Below, piece after piece: positions 1 to 15,169 of a stretch of DNA of 64,000 nucleotides. Below the pieces are notes generated by a model. The model was not told the DNA's origin. It searched no databases and saw nothing but the letters and a program-made list of their open reading frames with translations. Every line of letters starts with the position of its first letter. The stretch's first letter is position 1. This DNA comes from Torymus aiolomorphi (taxonomy: Eukaryota > Arthropoda > Insecta > Hymenoptera > Torymidae). The DNA lies in assembly GCA_036365515.1 (NCBI GenBank), contig CM070873.1, forward strand, positions 68,321,529 through 68,385,528, given 5' to 3'. Made by a program: the position numbers and the translations under genes.

Positions 1-15
1 AAAGAATTAAGAGCT

Positions 16-3000
16 TTACAACTTCATCTTGAAAGCGTCCATTAGCTCGTTCACGGCGACATTAGCGGCGGCCTGTGTTGCTGCCTGTGTCATTCTTTGC
101 TGAACCCCCTGAAGACCACCGCCCCCGCGACTAAACACACGTACACGTATTTTGTGACTATTAACTCAGATGTCATATTCTGGTATTGTTTCGTCAGTTT
201 GTTGTATATTGTTAAAATGTAATGGTTTTTGTAATTACGCGCTTTTTAGTTACGAAACTCTTGACTGTATATATTTGTCGAGGGAAAGCACAGTATTGAT
301 TTCTTGAATGGCAATGAACAAGGTCAAGTTTGTCAATTAAAAAGACGAATATTTCAGTAATTTGAACGTTATGAAAATGATGTAGTTTTGCATAAAAGAT
401 AATGAAAAATATTTTTAGTTAATAAAAGTGACAGAGATGTACTAAAAATAATTCAAACTTGGAAGATTTTGAAAGCAATGAATAAAAAAAATAGTAACAC
501 AAATTTGTAACTTAGATGAAATAGTTTAATTAATATTAAATAAAATATTTCATTTCTTCAAGATCTCAGTCCTGTGTTCTCTTATAAGATTATTGTACAA
601 ATAAGGGTAGACGAAATGAAAAATAATGTATAAATTATTCAAATATATGCCAATGTTGAACATATTTTTTTTTATAATTGTACAATACTGTAGAAATAGA
701 AATAAATATATTTTTCATCTGTCTACCCCTGTAATTTATAAATGCTTGATAGATATATTTCGTTATCTTAAAATAAAGATTATAGCTCTTCACTATATTC
801 ATCATTGTCAAAAATAAATACTTTGTATTCACGCAATATATAGGGTTTAACTTGATTATAAATAAGCATAAACCAATCTGATGGCAGTTTGCAAGTTATA
901 AATATAGTTAGAAATTTGTATTTTCGTAACTCCACCGGATTACGTCCATTTGTGTTCTCTAATAAAAATATGCAGGCACCGACACGTCTTTCCTTTATGT
1001 ATTATTAAATCGACCGATCGATCACTTAATTCGGATGTCATGAATCAATATGATTGCAAGTGAAAAACAAGGACGCACAAAAGGAAAGGAAAGGTGCTTT
1101 AACATTAAAATGACCTACAATTGCTTTGAATTAAACAAAGTTTTCGATGTTGACTTGTACTATTCAAAATGCTATATGATGCATAATTTACACGAGTTCG
1201 CCTTAACCGAGAATAAGAAAATATTCGCTCGTCAATACCACAACCATTTTTAAAATCCCGCACTTTTGTATTAAAATCGAGAAAAATTGAAAAAATATTC
1301 CATACTAATCTCAATAAAATGTCATGCTGTTAGAAAGCGTAAAATCTGTATTGTGATACAAGCTCAAAACAATCTACTATTTCTTATTTTCATTTATGTA
1401 CACGGTGTCATATACAATTCGAAGTACATATTTATGATCGTATTAATGACAATATCTCCCTTAATGTACAGTTTGAGAAAACAATTTTTTCATTCTTTTT
1501 AACAGATAAATATATTGCACTAGTCCGTTGGACTCCGAAAATCATGAATTTTTTTATGTAATAATATCTGTTATCCCTATTCCTAGTAGAGAACGATACC
1601 ACCGGAATTATGTGGACAGGGGTGTGCGATTCTCTGAATGATACAGACAATAAAAATATAAAACTTTTTAGACTATAAACTATGCACAGAAAACAATACT
1701 AAGTAACTTTTGCCAAGATAAATTTATATAAATACTTTTGTTTCCTTAGAAATTTGTACCCGACAAAATTTTAAGTCAACATTGTAACTGACAAATTTTA
1801 ACCTGACATTTATAAACAATATTTTTTTGGTCATTCTTAAAAAATACAATATTTGGACCTCTTGAATGAGTAAATGCTTAATTGATATATTTTGTATGTA
1901 ATATTAACAAGTAGCATATACAGCTATTAAGAGAAAGTGTAAAATAATGTTAATTTTGTTTGAATGCACTTGCAGGTTATTTCGATATGTGTCAATCGTT
2001 ACAGAGTTGCACACCCCGATTTAACAATGACGCCGTGATATTTTGTTATATTGTATGCGGACAAAGAACACCACTTCACGTGGGGATACGTTTTTACGTG
2101 TTAGTTTTTTTTTATCAGCTAGATGCAACGGATATATATGGATTAGTAGCAATTAGGTGTGTTAGTGCGTAGACTTATTGTCGGCGCCTGCAATAAAAAG
2201 TAAAATTAGCACCAAAGCCTTAGATATTTAAGGAACTCAAAGACCAATTATACATCTACAATCACAAAAGTGTCTTAGATTTTGAAAACATTAAAGTGGT
2301 CAAGAATATTTAAAATTCAGTAATTTGTGCTATTTTTTCTTTAATTATTAAAAATATAGAAATAATTGCACAATACTAAGAATTTAGCCATTTACCATTA
2401 TTTTCTTAAAATTATTATTATCACAACATCAACAATTAAGTTTTATTTGATGTGTAAAATTAAAATTATACCTTCTGTCAAAGATTGATGTACCTTTTTA
2501 TTCCAAATTAAAATATCACTGTTATAAAAATAAATCAAAAGAAAAACGTCTTGTTCAATATACAAAGAAACATCTTAAATCTCATGAATTATTCATACTT
2601 TCTAATATAGTAGGCAAACAATATTATCAATAGATTAATGATAATAATCAAATAAATGAGATTCAGAATCATTCCTATTCTCTATGCTCTGAGCTCCTTA
2701 AATTCGTTTAACTTTTCCAAATGAGGGGAAAAATCCGTAGTCCCAATACATAATTTTAAGAAGATAATGGAATTCAGTGAATATTGAGAATAAGTAAAAT
2801 AATTAATTGCATTTGTTCACTCAAAAAGTGACAGAGAAGACAGAAATAAAAATAGTTATCCGACAATGAATGATAATTCGACACTTACGAGGGTATGAGT
2901 GGAGGAGGAAGTCCTCCGCCAGAATTAGCTCGGCCCGGTGGGGGACCTCCCGGTCCGGGTCTGTTGGGAATGGCTGGGGCCGGCCTGCCGCCTTGCGGAA

Positions 3001-6000
3001 CTGGTGGTGGAGCTCGCGAGCTCGCGGGTGGCGGAGCTTGATTAGTCCTCGGTCGACTGCCAGGTCCGCCAGGTGAAGGTGGTGATAACCTAATCAATAT
3101 ACACATCAATGATTAAGGAATAAGGTTGTATTTCATTATTAAAATCCCCAAGTTCATGCCAAAAAGTGAATTTAAATCTGGAATATTTTAATTTTAAAAA
3201 TTGACATAAATCATAAATTGTTTATTTTGTTATCTAATTTCTATTATTGTTAGCTACTTATCTAAATTCAAAAGAGTTTTGCACATCTATATTTTTGTTA
3301 ATATAAATGTATATTTAATTTTATAGCAGAAATAGTTTGTTCATATTTATTTCTTTACTTGAGGATTTTTATATGAAATCATTTGTTAGCAATTTTAGAA
3401 TTTTCATGAGTGCAAGATGAAAGAAAATTGAAAATCTAAAGTGTAACTTTTTAGTGTGTTAACGATAAAATAAAGTTGTAACATGTGTTTCAGATGATTA
3501 TAATGAGTTTTTATTAATCTTTATTCCAAATATACAAGAACAAAACAACATGTTATAACCTAATAATTACTTTAGTGATATTAAAGTGAATAGAAAAAAA
3601 TATTTAGCGTTATCAAAACGTATTTTCCGTTTTATTGAACGTAAAAATTAATATTAAGGGGATGTGAGTACCGACGTTATTTTTCAAACGAGTACATCTC
3701 ACAAAAATACCAATAGAATCATCCAAAAAAAATTGTGAGTATAGTATTTACATATACGGAGCGCTTGACAAAAATGATGAGAATTTATTTAATTAAATAA
3801 AAACCGTACTGTCGATAAAAAGGAATCTGCATTTGACCTACTTTTCAAACGAGCATAGCTAACGAAAATGCTAATAAAATCACTCAAAAAATGTTCTCAA
3901 TATAGTGTTTACGTGTACGGAGCGCTTGACAACCGTCTTTTTCCAAATAAATGTTTGAATGTTGATTTAAAAAATATTGAAATTAGGGTTTCACATCACC
4001 TTAATATCACTAAATTAAAATAGATCGTGAAATTTTCCAGTTTCTCATTCTATAGTGAAAAATTTTTTAAAATACGAAAAATATAAAAAATTAAGTCTTC
4101 TATAAAGTAAAATGTGATAAATTTTATATTGCAATTGCCATGCGCTAAATAAATTGCTAATCCGTGTAAAATGAGGCGTGTATGTTGAAAAATAAACAGA
4201 AATCTTACCCAAGACTGTACCATTGATGCAGAGTAAAGCAGATATTAAGAATATACGCAAATAGTTAATTAGTAAAAAGAAAAAATATACATTCAGGAAT
4301 TGTGAAAAAAAAATGATTACCTTGGGTTCTCGGCCGATGCCAACCAGTCATTCTTTACTGGAGGTGGTACAGGCGTAGAAACTGTAGCCATGGAGACGTC
4401 TCCAATGATTCGGAGAGCCTCCTTACAGGCGTGATACATGCGAAGCATCTCTTCTCTCTTTTGAGCTTCTTCGGGTGATTCTTCCATCATCGATGACTAC
4501 AAAAATAAAAAATCACAAGGAAATAGTAAGGTCGCATTTTCATAAATAAAATATAGGCTTTAGTTTTTTTTTTTTTTTTTTAATGATATTACCTGGTCTC
4601 CACTAGCGTAGAGATGGGCCAAAAGTTCACCATTAATGAAATCTTTGGCATTGTTGATAATTAAGTGCATGATTGTTTTCGGGACAAGATCACGGGTAGT
4701 TTTCGTTACGATCTTCATGTAAGAATCAACCAAGTTCCTGATCGTCTCCACCTGTCGTTCTAACTGTGGGTCCATTGACGATTGTTGTTCATTTCCACCC
4801 TGGTTTGAAAAATATAGTTATTAAAATGTTTTTGATGTTAATATTAAATATAAGTAACTAATCACAGAGTTACTTGAACACTATGACAAACTCTACTGAA
4901 TCTACTTCAATGTTGAAAATCTGATTCAGGACTGCCTTTAAAAATAATTTCTAAAAAAACATACATCTTTATTAACTTATTATTTTATTCTGGGGACGTT
5001 GAAAATTTAATTATATTATCTGATTTTCAACACTGATTTATATATAAAAATGTTTTCAAAAAGAACGTGCATATTTTTTATCATATTTGAAATAAAATTT
5101 TTTTATAAAATATACTTCAAACAATAAGAGTTTACTATTATAAAGTTGTTTGTAACATAGTATTAAAAATATAAATTTATCAAAGGAATTTTCATCTAAT
5201 AATAAGTAACAATGAAGATATATTTGTAATAAAAATTATGCAAATTCCATATTCTGAAAAAAGATAATAATCACTTTTATTTTGATAATTTCATCCATAA
5301 CTCATACACACTTTCTAATATATAAATTGTACAAATCTATAAGAATCGAATTGTCCATAAAGTGTGAAGCAAACTAGCAATAAAATTAATACAAATTACT
5401 AAGTAGCAGGAAATCACAATAATTACAAAACAGCAGTACAATATCGAGATGTTTTGTATTATGTTGTACGTGCACTGTATTTGTACAAAGTGCTTGTGTA
5501 AAAAAAGACTGAGGTGTTCTGTGAAGTTTACAAAATACGTTCCGAAATGTTTTCAAGACTGCCGAACGGTACGAACCTCATATCCTTCCTGTAGACGACA
5601 CGAATTCAGGAAAAATCAAATTTGGAATTAAAATGTCATTAAACGATTGTCAAGTTTTGTGTTAAAGTTATTGTTAAATGAAGTCGCCATTTCAAAAAAG
5701 CGTTATATATTATTAGCAAATACAAATGAAATCTAATTTCAAATTAGGTTTCTAAATATACATCTGTTAGCATAAAACATCACTCGGTTATAAATTTTTT
5801 CAAAGTAAAAATATATAAATTTAATTACTTTCAAACTCGCCAGTGGATCCTAAAATAAATAAACACATGAATGACTGATAAAATCAATCTAGTAATTAAC
5901 TTTGTAATTCTTTCCGACTAGTTTCTCTTTAAAAAATAATATTAATTATGGGATACGAGGAAAATTGTCTCCATTTTCATATTTAGTAGATTAGTTTCAA

Positions 6001-9000
6001 GATTATATATAATATTAATGTAAATACATTTATCTTTTATACAAATTTAAAGAATTATTTGAATAAAATTAAATATTAAAAAATAGATATTTTTAACCGT
6101 TTTGATTTCAATTTAATGCATCCTAACACATATGCCAATATATTATATAATAATTTGTATTCCCTTATTGACGTGATGAGATGGATTGAAGTATGATATT
6201 ATTCTCTCAGTATTTAGGTGAATTTATAATACATGCACCCAAATATACTTACTTCACCGTCGCCGTTTGCAGCTTCCGTTTGCTTCTCGGGGTAAACACC
6301 AGCACGGAGGAAGGACGCCTTCCAGGAGTCGACATCGTCTTGAGTTTCGCAACTGAGCTCAAGCTGCTTGTAGTCCTTGTAAACATTGCGGCCCTCGGGA
6401 TTGAACAAAGCGAATAAGTGGCGGCGAGACATGAATCCCTGCTCGAGATCACGCAATTTCAATCCATCCAAAGGTAGCATGTATTTCTTTTCTCGCTCCT
6501 AATGTTAAAAAAACAGAATTGTCAATTCAATTATTTAATTTCTACGATAAGGTTATTGTAATAAAATGAGTAAAATGTTGTGATGTAGGTATAGTGCATT
6601 ACTGAAAAATTAAAGATTTTTGTGAAATTATAACTATAGAGAATGGCTTAATCAATTCGTGTATATTAAAATATGCAAATGAAAAAACAAATAATGAAAA
6701 AGAGCAGAGAAACGAAGGTTACCTCCTCATCCTTGAACCATGAGATGCTCTCGGATGTGAGCACGAACCAGTAGTCCCTGGAACCGCCCTTCATGATGCC
6801 GAGATTATGTATGCACATGTAGCCTTTGCGAATAACCTGGTTACCAAGGGTGTGACGACCGGACTTAACCGAGTTCTCTGATGACTGCTGGGCGCTGCAA
6901 CAGAAAGAACGTTATACTGTGAAATTGCAGCTCGGCTAGAAGGAAAGAAACGATCGTCAAAAGCATAGCGATGAGTATAGAGAGATTGCGCGCACTGTCA
7001 TTGTCAAAGAATTCCAGTACTTGTTATACAATATAAATATGAGCTGCGGACTAGCAAGAAAACGAAAAAAAAGAGAACGATAGAGAAAAAGAGAGAGCGA
7101 GAAAAGATCGGATGTCGTTGTCCGAAAATGAACGCGAAAATTCTACCGTAAAAGTAAGTGTAGTATAAAGGCTTTGAAAACTTTTGTGTCACACTCTCCG
7201 AATCTCTTCAGCTATTTTTTTTTTTTAATCTATGATTATGTTTCTATTTTTTTTTTTTTTTTTTTTTTTTTTTCAAACAACTTATTTTCTTTTTGTTTGC
7301 TTTTTTAGAACACAACAACGACAAACTAAATACGACAATAAATTTCATTTTATAAATATTTGTTTAATCAACATATTTACTTTAAAGACTTTTATTAATC
7401 CATTTATTATAGTTAGCAAAAAAGGATTTATTTTATCTCATTTTATTTAATTTAAGTTTAACATTATGGTTACGTGTTGGATGTTATAAAAATAAATTAA
7501 GTTTGGACTAAAAAGCTGTTTTGTGTCGAGAGTGTATCTAAAATAATGCTACTCTATGCAATTTATGCAGCCATGCCTTAACTGTTAATATATAAATTGT
7601 CAAAAGCTGCAAAATTATTTAACAATATAATCTGACAACACTTTATTTAAAAGGCATTTCGTAAAATTATTTACATATTTAATAAGTTAATTTTTTATAT
7701 AAAACTTTAATTACGTAAATTAAGGCTCTCAAAACTTTATAAATATTGATGTACACTTTTTTGATTATAAAATACTTGAATATATAGAAATTTATGAAAG
7801 AACATTATGTATTTAAAACCAAAAACAACAATAAGAAATCTTATAATGTATTTCAGATTTGTGTAAGTGTAGGTACCTAACATTATACTCTGTGAAAAAA
7901 GTGTAAGAAATGGTAGTAATGGGCTTTTTGTAAAAACTTTTCTTAGTGTGGAATGTAAAAATAAAACCAAATAAATAAATAACCCGTTTGCAGCTTTTGG
8001 CATTAGTGAGGGATTTGATTAACTGAAATAAAAATATTTACACTCAAACAAATAACATACTTTAAGCTGCATTCATACAAGAAAAAAGAAACATATAAGT
8101 GGTGCACAATTAACACACAAAATTTACATGTTAAAACCAAAACAAAATTTCTCCTAACTGTAACTTAAAAAAAAAAAAAATGCAAACTAACTAAATTTAC
8201 TAAAAATAAAATTGGTACAAATAAAATAAAAATTGTAAAAATTAAAGAGTAATACAAAATAACTCCTTTTTTAATTTAAAAAATAAAAAACTAAATATTT
8301 GTTATTTGCATTTAATTTTTTCGCAATCTCACAATAGATTCAACTTTTCCTATTTCGTACAAAATTTAAAAAAAGTATGGTAAAGAACAAAACATAAAGG
8401 GAAAAATATAGGAAAATCAATCTAAAAATAATCTAAAAAATGTAAAGTATTGTATGATAGGTGGATGTATGCAAGAAACAAGAAAAGGGAATAAAAATAA
8501 GAAATCGCAATGAAAATTTTCCGACTTTAATGCATGTTTAATCGGCTCTCTTACCTTGCATTATGGCTACTGGCTGCCGCGCTGCCGGTGTAATTAAATC
8601 ATTGTTTTTATTTGTGAAGTACAACATGGGCAATGAAAATAGAAAGATTGACATGATAAAGTGAACAATGGTTAGTGAAGACACGATGAAATGTTACAAG
8701 ATTTCAATTAAGCATGAAAAATATAAAGATCAAAAGTTCTCAGAAAAAGAAGCATTTTTTATGTACATTATTTAACTCGAATAACATTTTTTTAAGAATT
8801 TTGTTTAAATTGTTTTATTCGAATTAAAAATGTGCACTGATATTCTCTTTCTGAACTTCTAGCACAAATTTAATAATTATATGTTCATTAAAAATGAAAT
8901 CCATCCTATTCATTGTAAACTTACAAGTATAAGAATAAGTCGATTAGAAGTTATCGACTTCTAAAATTTTGTTACATCATATGTGCCATATATTTCAAAT

Positions 9001-12000
9001 TACTATCAGTTTTGCATAATGAGAATTTTTCGGAACCAAATGCAATATAGAGAGTAATTAAATTTTGTCTATATTTTATTCAGTCGGTAACTAAAAACTG
9101 ACTTTTTCGATATATTATATACATCTACACAATTTATACATCATATAAATTTATCAAATTATTTGATAGAGTGTAGCACAAGAAGAAATCTACTTGACGA
9201 ATGAACATAGATTTCATAAAAGAAATAAAATGATGAATTTATTACTAGTAAAAGGCAAGTTAATACTAGACAGATGTGCACTCTAAATATGCCGTTACCA
9301 AAAAAAGAATCAAGAATAAAGGTGAGGTCAAAGATGATCAAGCAAAGTGGCCTTAGCACGGCATGCATCGTTTAGTCAAAGAAAAATTAAAAAAATGTGC
9401 GAGGATTTTTGTGTAGTGTTGCACAAATTGAAATCTCTCGGTAGAACAGTCGCCACTAAGCTGAATATGCAAGTCTAATGTGTGCAAATTATTAATAAAA
9501 GAATTTAAAATTTATTGTGATTATGTCCTCTTGAGGCATACTATCCCTATACGTTCATGCCACAAAAAATTATTGAGAATTTTTTTTTTTTTTTTTTTTT
9601 TTTTTCAATAAAATTAAATTTTGCATGAATATTCTAAAGTCCTACAGACCTATGACTAATCACTTTATTTTATTACTTTTTTCAATTTCGCAAAGAAAGT
9701 CTAACTGAATTTGAATATTTGTAATTATACAAATAAAAATAACTATTTCATTTTTCTATCTTTACATGTGCAAAATAAATCAAGTGTACTGGTGTGGTAT
9801 TTCAAATGTAATTAATAAAGGCAGCTTGTTGTATGTGCATGGCTATTTGTTTGAAACTTTATATAAATACGATATTCTTATATATTCTTAATTAAAGTAT
9901 TCTCAACAAAGAGCAAAACATTACTTACTTTGCAAAACCAATAAAGTCCTCGTGATTGGTATTCATGTACGCGAGCTCGCAGTCTACTAAAAGAACGAGC
10001 TGTTCTTTGCACATTTGCTCTCGATTTCTGACATAAGTAGTAATAATACGTTCCGTTTCTTCTCTTAATCTAGGATATCGGGACATCTGCAATAGAAATT
10101 AATATATTTATTAAATTATCAAACGCGATAAATATCTGTCGGTGTTGGAATTTTAATTCGAGGGGTTCTGACTTACCCGATCTGTGCAAATGCGCACAAC
10201 ATTGCTTAATTCTTGTACGACTAGGTCCACACATTTAAGACTAGGCTCCTTGAGCCTATTAATTTGTTTCTTGACTATAGCCTCAAAAGCCATATCGGGA
10301 GTGAAGAGACCGACACGAATACCTGAAATTCAGAAAATGAATTAGACATATATTGATATTTTGTATTGCTTCTTTCTTTTACTATCGTCTACTTATATTT
10401 TACAGAAAACATGTACCATGAATATTTCTGATAGCAAAAGCAATTTCTCTGCGCAATTCCTTCTCGTCGAATTCCATTTTGACGATTTCGAATGGAAACC
10501 GTTCATGAAACAATCGGTTAATCTTGGCACCGCCGCTGAGCTCCATAGTGTTGATTTGAGCTGAACCTGAACCTTCAATAGTCCTCTCGAAATCTGATTG
10601 CAGTTGTTGTATCATCCTTAAAAATGACTTACTTTTAATAGAGTGTAGAGAGTACCGTTGAGAAAGTGTTAATCATATGGGTAGAGAGCCATGATATTAA
10701 TTATTTAAAACAATCTACATTGTTATATTTATTCATAAAAATTTTACAAACATTATAAATAATTTTCAATAGCAATTCTCCTTATTGTGGATGGTCAAAT
10801 TGAATGAGAAAAAAAATCAAATTATCAAACTATTTTTCAAAGTTTTAGATTTACAAACATATTAAAAAGTTAAAAATTGGTTAATTTATTCGAAAAATCA
10901 TGGCTATTCAAGAAACCACGAATTTTCCATTCAAATTCCCAGCTGTAATAAAAATTATTCAATAATAAAACAAAATATTATATTTATCTATAAACTTTTA
11001 TGTAATTAAATACCTATTACATCTATTGCAAAACGTTTCTATAAGTGTACCATTAACTAATTTATACTTATCTAATACCAACATGCATAGTTGTCTTAAC
11101 TAGAAATGATAAATTAAAGTGATTAATAATTAATATTTCTCATGCAAAATTAGCACATAACGGGTTAGAGGGCACCCAAGATAAGGAAAATAAAGAGAAT
11201 ACCTACAGAAACATTTGAATTGATCTGAAAAACAAAACAAAAAAATTGGCTAAAATTTCAGGACCCTCCACCCATATAAAAGTAATCTTAAAAAAAGGAA
11301 AAAAGAAAAGAACTCTTAGTGCTACAATACATCATTCAATTAACGTTAAATGATATATTTCCCGTCCTTATCCGCTATGTAAAAGATGGCATTTCAAAAA
11401 TCAAGAAAAAGAAATAAACATATGTATTATTAGGCACAACATACTGTGTCATGTGAACAAAATATAGGATAACATATATAATAGCAACATCCAAGCCCGT
11501 CTAGTAACTACTCTCTAATATCAATTAAGGAAGCGACTTACTGCAACATTGCTTTTGTTTTGATAGCTGGATCATCTGGCCTGAAATGTTTGTACTGCTC
11601 GACATCTTTCTCAAGAGTGAGCTGTTGCTTCTGCAATCTGTCGCGAAGCGCAGGTAACGTGTCTCGAATGTGATTTGTCAGCTGTTGATTGAGAACGCGT
11701 TGCAGATACGGCGTGCCTAATCTCTCTGCCAGATGTCGATATGAAGGATGACTGAAAAATAGAAATATTATTGAATCAATTGTAATTGAATATATAAGGA
11801 TATTCTCTAACTATTAAAAGAATCCCATGTTGATTGTAATAAGGTTAATTAAATTAATTAAATTAAAATACTTTAATCATACCTTAAGAAGAATTTGCGT
11901 TCGGCTGCCATAGCTGCTTTGATATCCTTTCGACCTTCGATATCTTTCTGACTTCTGTTGACAACACCTATGTAACCTCTTCGCAAGGGTAATAATTTAT

Positions 12001-15000
12001 TTTCCAAAATGTCCCTTGCATCAGTGCCGTCGTCCATAAGATCCAGCTTCGTGATGACACCAATGGTACGCACACCTGCAAAAATGGTAGGTGATCATGT
12101 AGTCCTTACGTTATAAAATATTCTTACAATTACATAAAATTGTAGTGCATAGGGTGTGGCTACGTTACATCGATAATATTAAAAACTTGGCAATAAATGT
12201 GAAACAGCGAGTACCATGAAAAAAGAAATGTTTAAAAGTACCGCTAAAAGCGACTCATGAAATTTTGCAAGCTGGAGAATAACAAATTATATCTAAATCT
12301 TTGGAACGTTTTGAAAATATAATCTTATACTTCAATTACCCTGGGGATCGACCTCCTTGGCAAGTTTAAGAGCATCGCTATTGGCTAAATCAGTATTTGC
12401 AGGTGTGACAGCTAATATAAGACAGTTGTCACGTTTGATAAACTGAAATATCATTCCTTTGATCTGGTTCTCGATATCTGCCGGCTGATCGCCGATAGGC
12501 ACCTTTGTCAATCCAGGTAAATCAATAAGAGTCAAATTGAGTACTGCAAATAAAAGTGATATACATTAGTATCACATTTAATAAATCAATAGCTTATTAC
12601 AAAATTTTATAACGATAAATGTTTAAGAGGTTGCCATTCAAAATTATTGTTAGAGCAATGATTTGTACATAATTAAAAAAAAGAACTAAACGATTGTTCC
12701 GCGATTTACCGACGCGTGTTAGTGACATTCTTTTAGACCTTGCTACGAAGCAAATACCATTTTAGAACTTCCTGATCGCTGAAAATACTTGTAAGGATCT
12801 AATCAGTATTCTAACTGTAACACAACAATAAATTCAAAGACGATTTCCGTAGTAGGACTGTCAAGAACCAGTTTCAACTTCGAACGTGTTTCTCATTTTT
12901 CGAAGTTCAGTTTGATAGCATGCAAACCAGTAGAACATAAAAAGATGTCAATATTTTTCCCAATAACAAATCACGCTAGACTTCTCGTGTTATTCGTAAC
13001 TTTAAATATTTAATTAATCTCTTTTGTAAATATTTCTTATACACGGAGAAAAATGGTGTAGGAAAAATTACTATATTTATAGTAACCGTGGGACAGACTA
13101 GGTGCTTGAAATTTCGAACGTTCATAGTGAACGAAAGATTTTTGCCATGTTCAGATTTAGCCAAACTTGGCTACTTAATATATTTAAAAAATGATAATAA
13201 CTGTATCTCTTCACTTCTCACTCAAGCAGTCACCACTAAAACCACTACGACGAATTCTAACGAAAACTAGAAACTTTAAGCTAATATTTCGTTCATTATG
13301 AACGTTCGAAATTTCAAATACGTGACAGACTTAAATTATCATAAAATTTACTACAATTTATAATAAAAATTTCTATGTTTTGAGTAATTTTTACTATGTA
13401 TATAGCAATTTTTACTATAAATTGTAGTAAATTTTATGATAATTCGAGTTTGTCCCAAAGTTCCTACACTGAAAAAAGAATATTGTTACTGTTAACATAT
13501 TTATCTATTTGAAATATAAGTATTTGAGATGTTTAAGGATAAAATGTAATATTGCTAATATTAAAATGTAATAATTTAACTATTAAATTCAATATATTAT
13601 CTGTAAACATGTGATATTATAATAGTTACAATCTATATATAATAGTTAATTCTATATTTACTAATATATGATTTTGCCTTGATGTTGGTAACTCGAATTC
13701 CCGCCACGAATTTCATAACAGGAATGAAGTAAATTTAAAATAATAAATACGTTACAAAAGGTAGAGGGAGCTTTAGTCGCGTACGACACGAAACCGCATC
13801 AGGGTTATTAGTTACATCTCAGCGAGATATTTAATAAAATTATATTAATTATAAGTTTTGTATTCATTTTATCGACCCGTTACAGTTATTTTTTTTTATA
13901 AATTAGTATTTTTTTTTTTCGTTGAAATAATAAATTAACATTATTCTTATTATATGATAATTAATAATATTGGATTATTTTATAATTGATGTTAGTGTAA
14001 TAGTAAATCGATGATATTGTAGCTATTACAATATCAATGTTCTAGGGTAACATGTTAAAATGTTTACAGTAAATTGATGATATTGTAACTATTACAATAT
14101 CAATGTTCTCTGGTAACATATTGAAATTGTTTATGAGAATATGGTAACTTAACCGTTAACATGACATTATAAGTGTTACAATGCGTATATTTGGTCACAT
14201 CTAAACATACACACGTTAACAGTTACAATGCCATGTTAACAGTAACCAAATCCTTTTCTGAATGTATAGAATATAGTACATTTTCCTACACATTTCTCTC
14301 AGTGTATTTATACAAAGAAAAGCAAATTCTTTATGCCTTTTTTCGACGTTTATCTGCCTATAAAACAATATTTTATAAATATAACGTCTCATTATCCTCT
14401 TTTACTAGTAGTAATTCCGTTACAAACATTTTACAACAAGAAAATTTCCCAAAAAAGTTTTTTTTGTTGCCGCGCAAACGTATAGACAATGGAGAACAAA
14501 AGAATCCTCACCGTTGGGCGAGTAGACTCTCAAATTGATGGGTACGTTGGAGATGCCTTTGTTGCTACCGGTTATGCGATCCGTTTCCCCCTCGATCTCC
14601 TTCCGCACCTCGTCGAAGTCCACGAACTTCTTTCCCTTGCAGTGCAGAAACTCGGCGAACTCTGTAACAGAAAAACACCACAGAAATCCATGAAAAACAA
14701 TGACAATAATCAGACTCGTACATACACACATACATAAAAAAAAATATAACGAGACCACTGAGACACCACGTGACGGGAAGCTCGCCCCGAGCGAAAGTCG
14801 GATGCGCGCGCGCGGCAGCGGCGGCGCGATTAGCTTCCGTGTTCCACAATCTGTTTTTTTTTCTTCTCTCCATCGGGCATTTGTTGCATATATGAGTAAG
14901 TACACACGCATATAACTGTGTATGAGTTTACGTGACGGCGCCGTCGTCGTCGTGGCCGATGGCAATGAACTCGATTTCCTACTTATCGTTTATACGCGTA

Positions 15001-15119
15001 CGCGTATATAGAGACGAGCGCAGCAGCGCGCGCGCGCGCAGGAAGCTCGATAACGCGAAACGGACGTCCAGCAGATGAAACGCGTGTATATGTGCAGCGT
15101 TTTGGCTTTATCGTGAGCA

Positions 15120-15169
<50 letters not shown>

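Larger units (their letters stand above)
6895..9928 (-). other. Dynamin intron 9, containing the microexon
   Basis: A 3.03-kb AT-rich interval between the stalk exon and the PH exon. It holds the candidate microexon at 8555-8581 and two long homopolymer T tracts (7247-7273 and 9580-9605). Nothing else coding was recognised. Confidence 0.8.
12544..14511 (-). other. Dynamin intron 3
   Basis: A 1.97-kb intron in the GTPase-coding part. Much of it is two neighbouring inverted-repeat elements (13041-13468 and 13469-14260), the first with a short perfect palindrome nested inside. The remainder is featureless AT-rich sequence. Confidence 0.8.

Noticed and set aside
14420..14965. 181-codon minus-strand frame as an independent gene
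   Set aside because: Its only meaningful part is dynamin exon 3 (14512-14661); the rest is intron read through on both sides.
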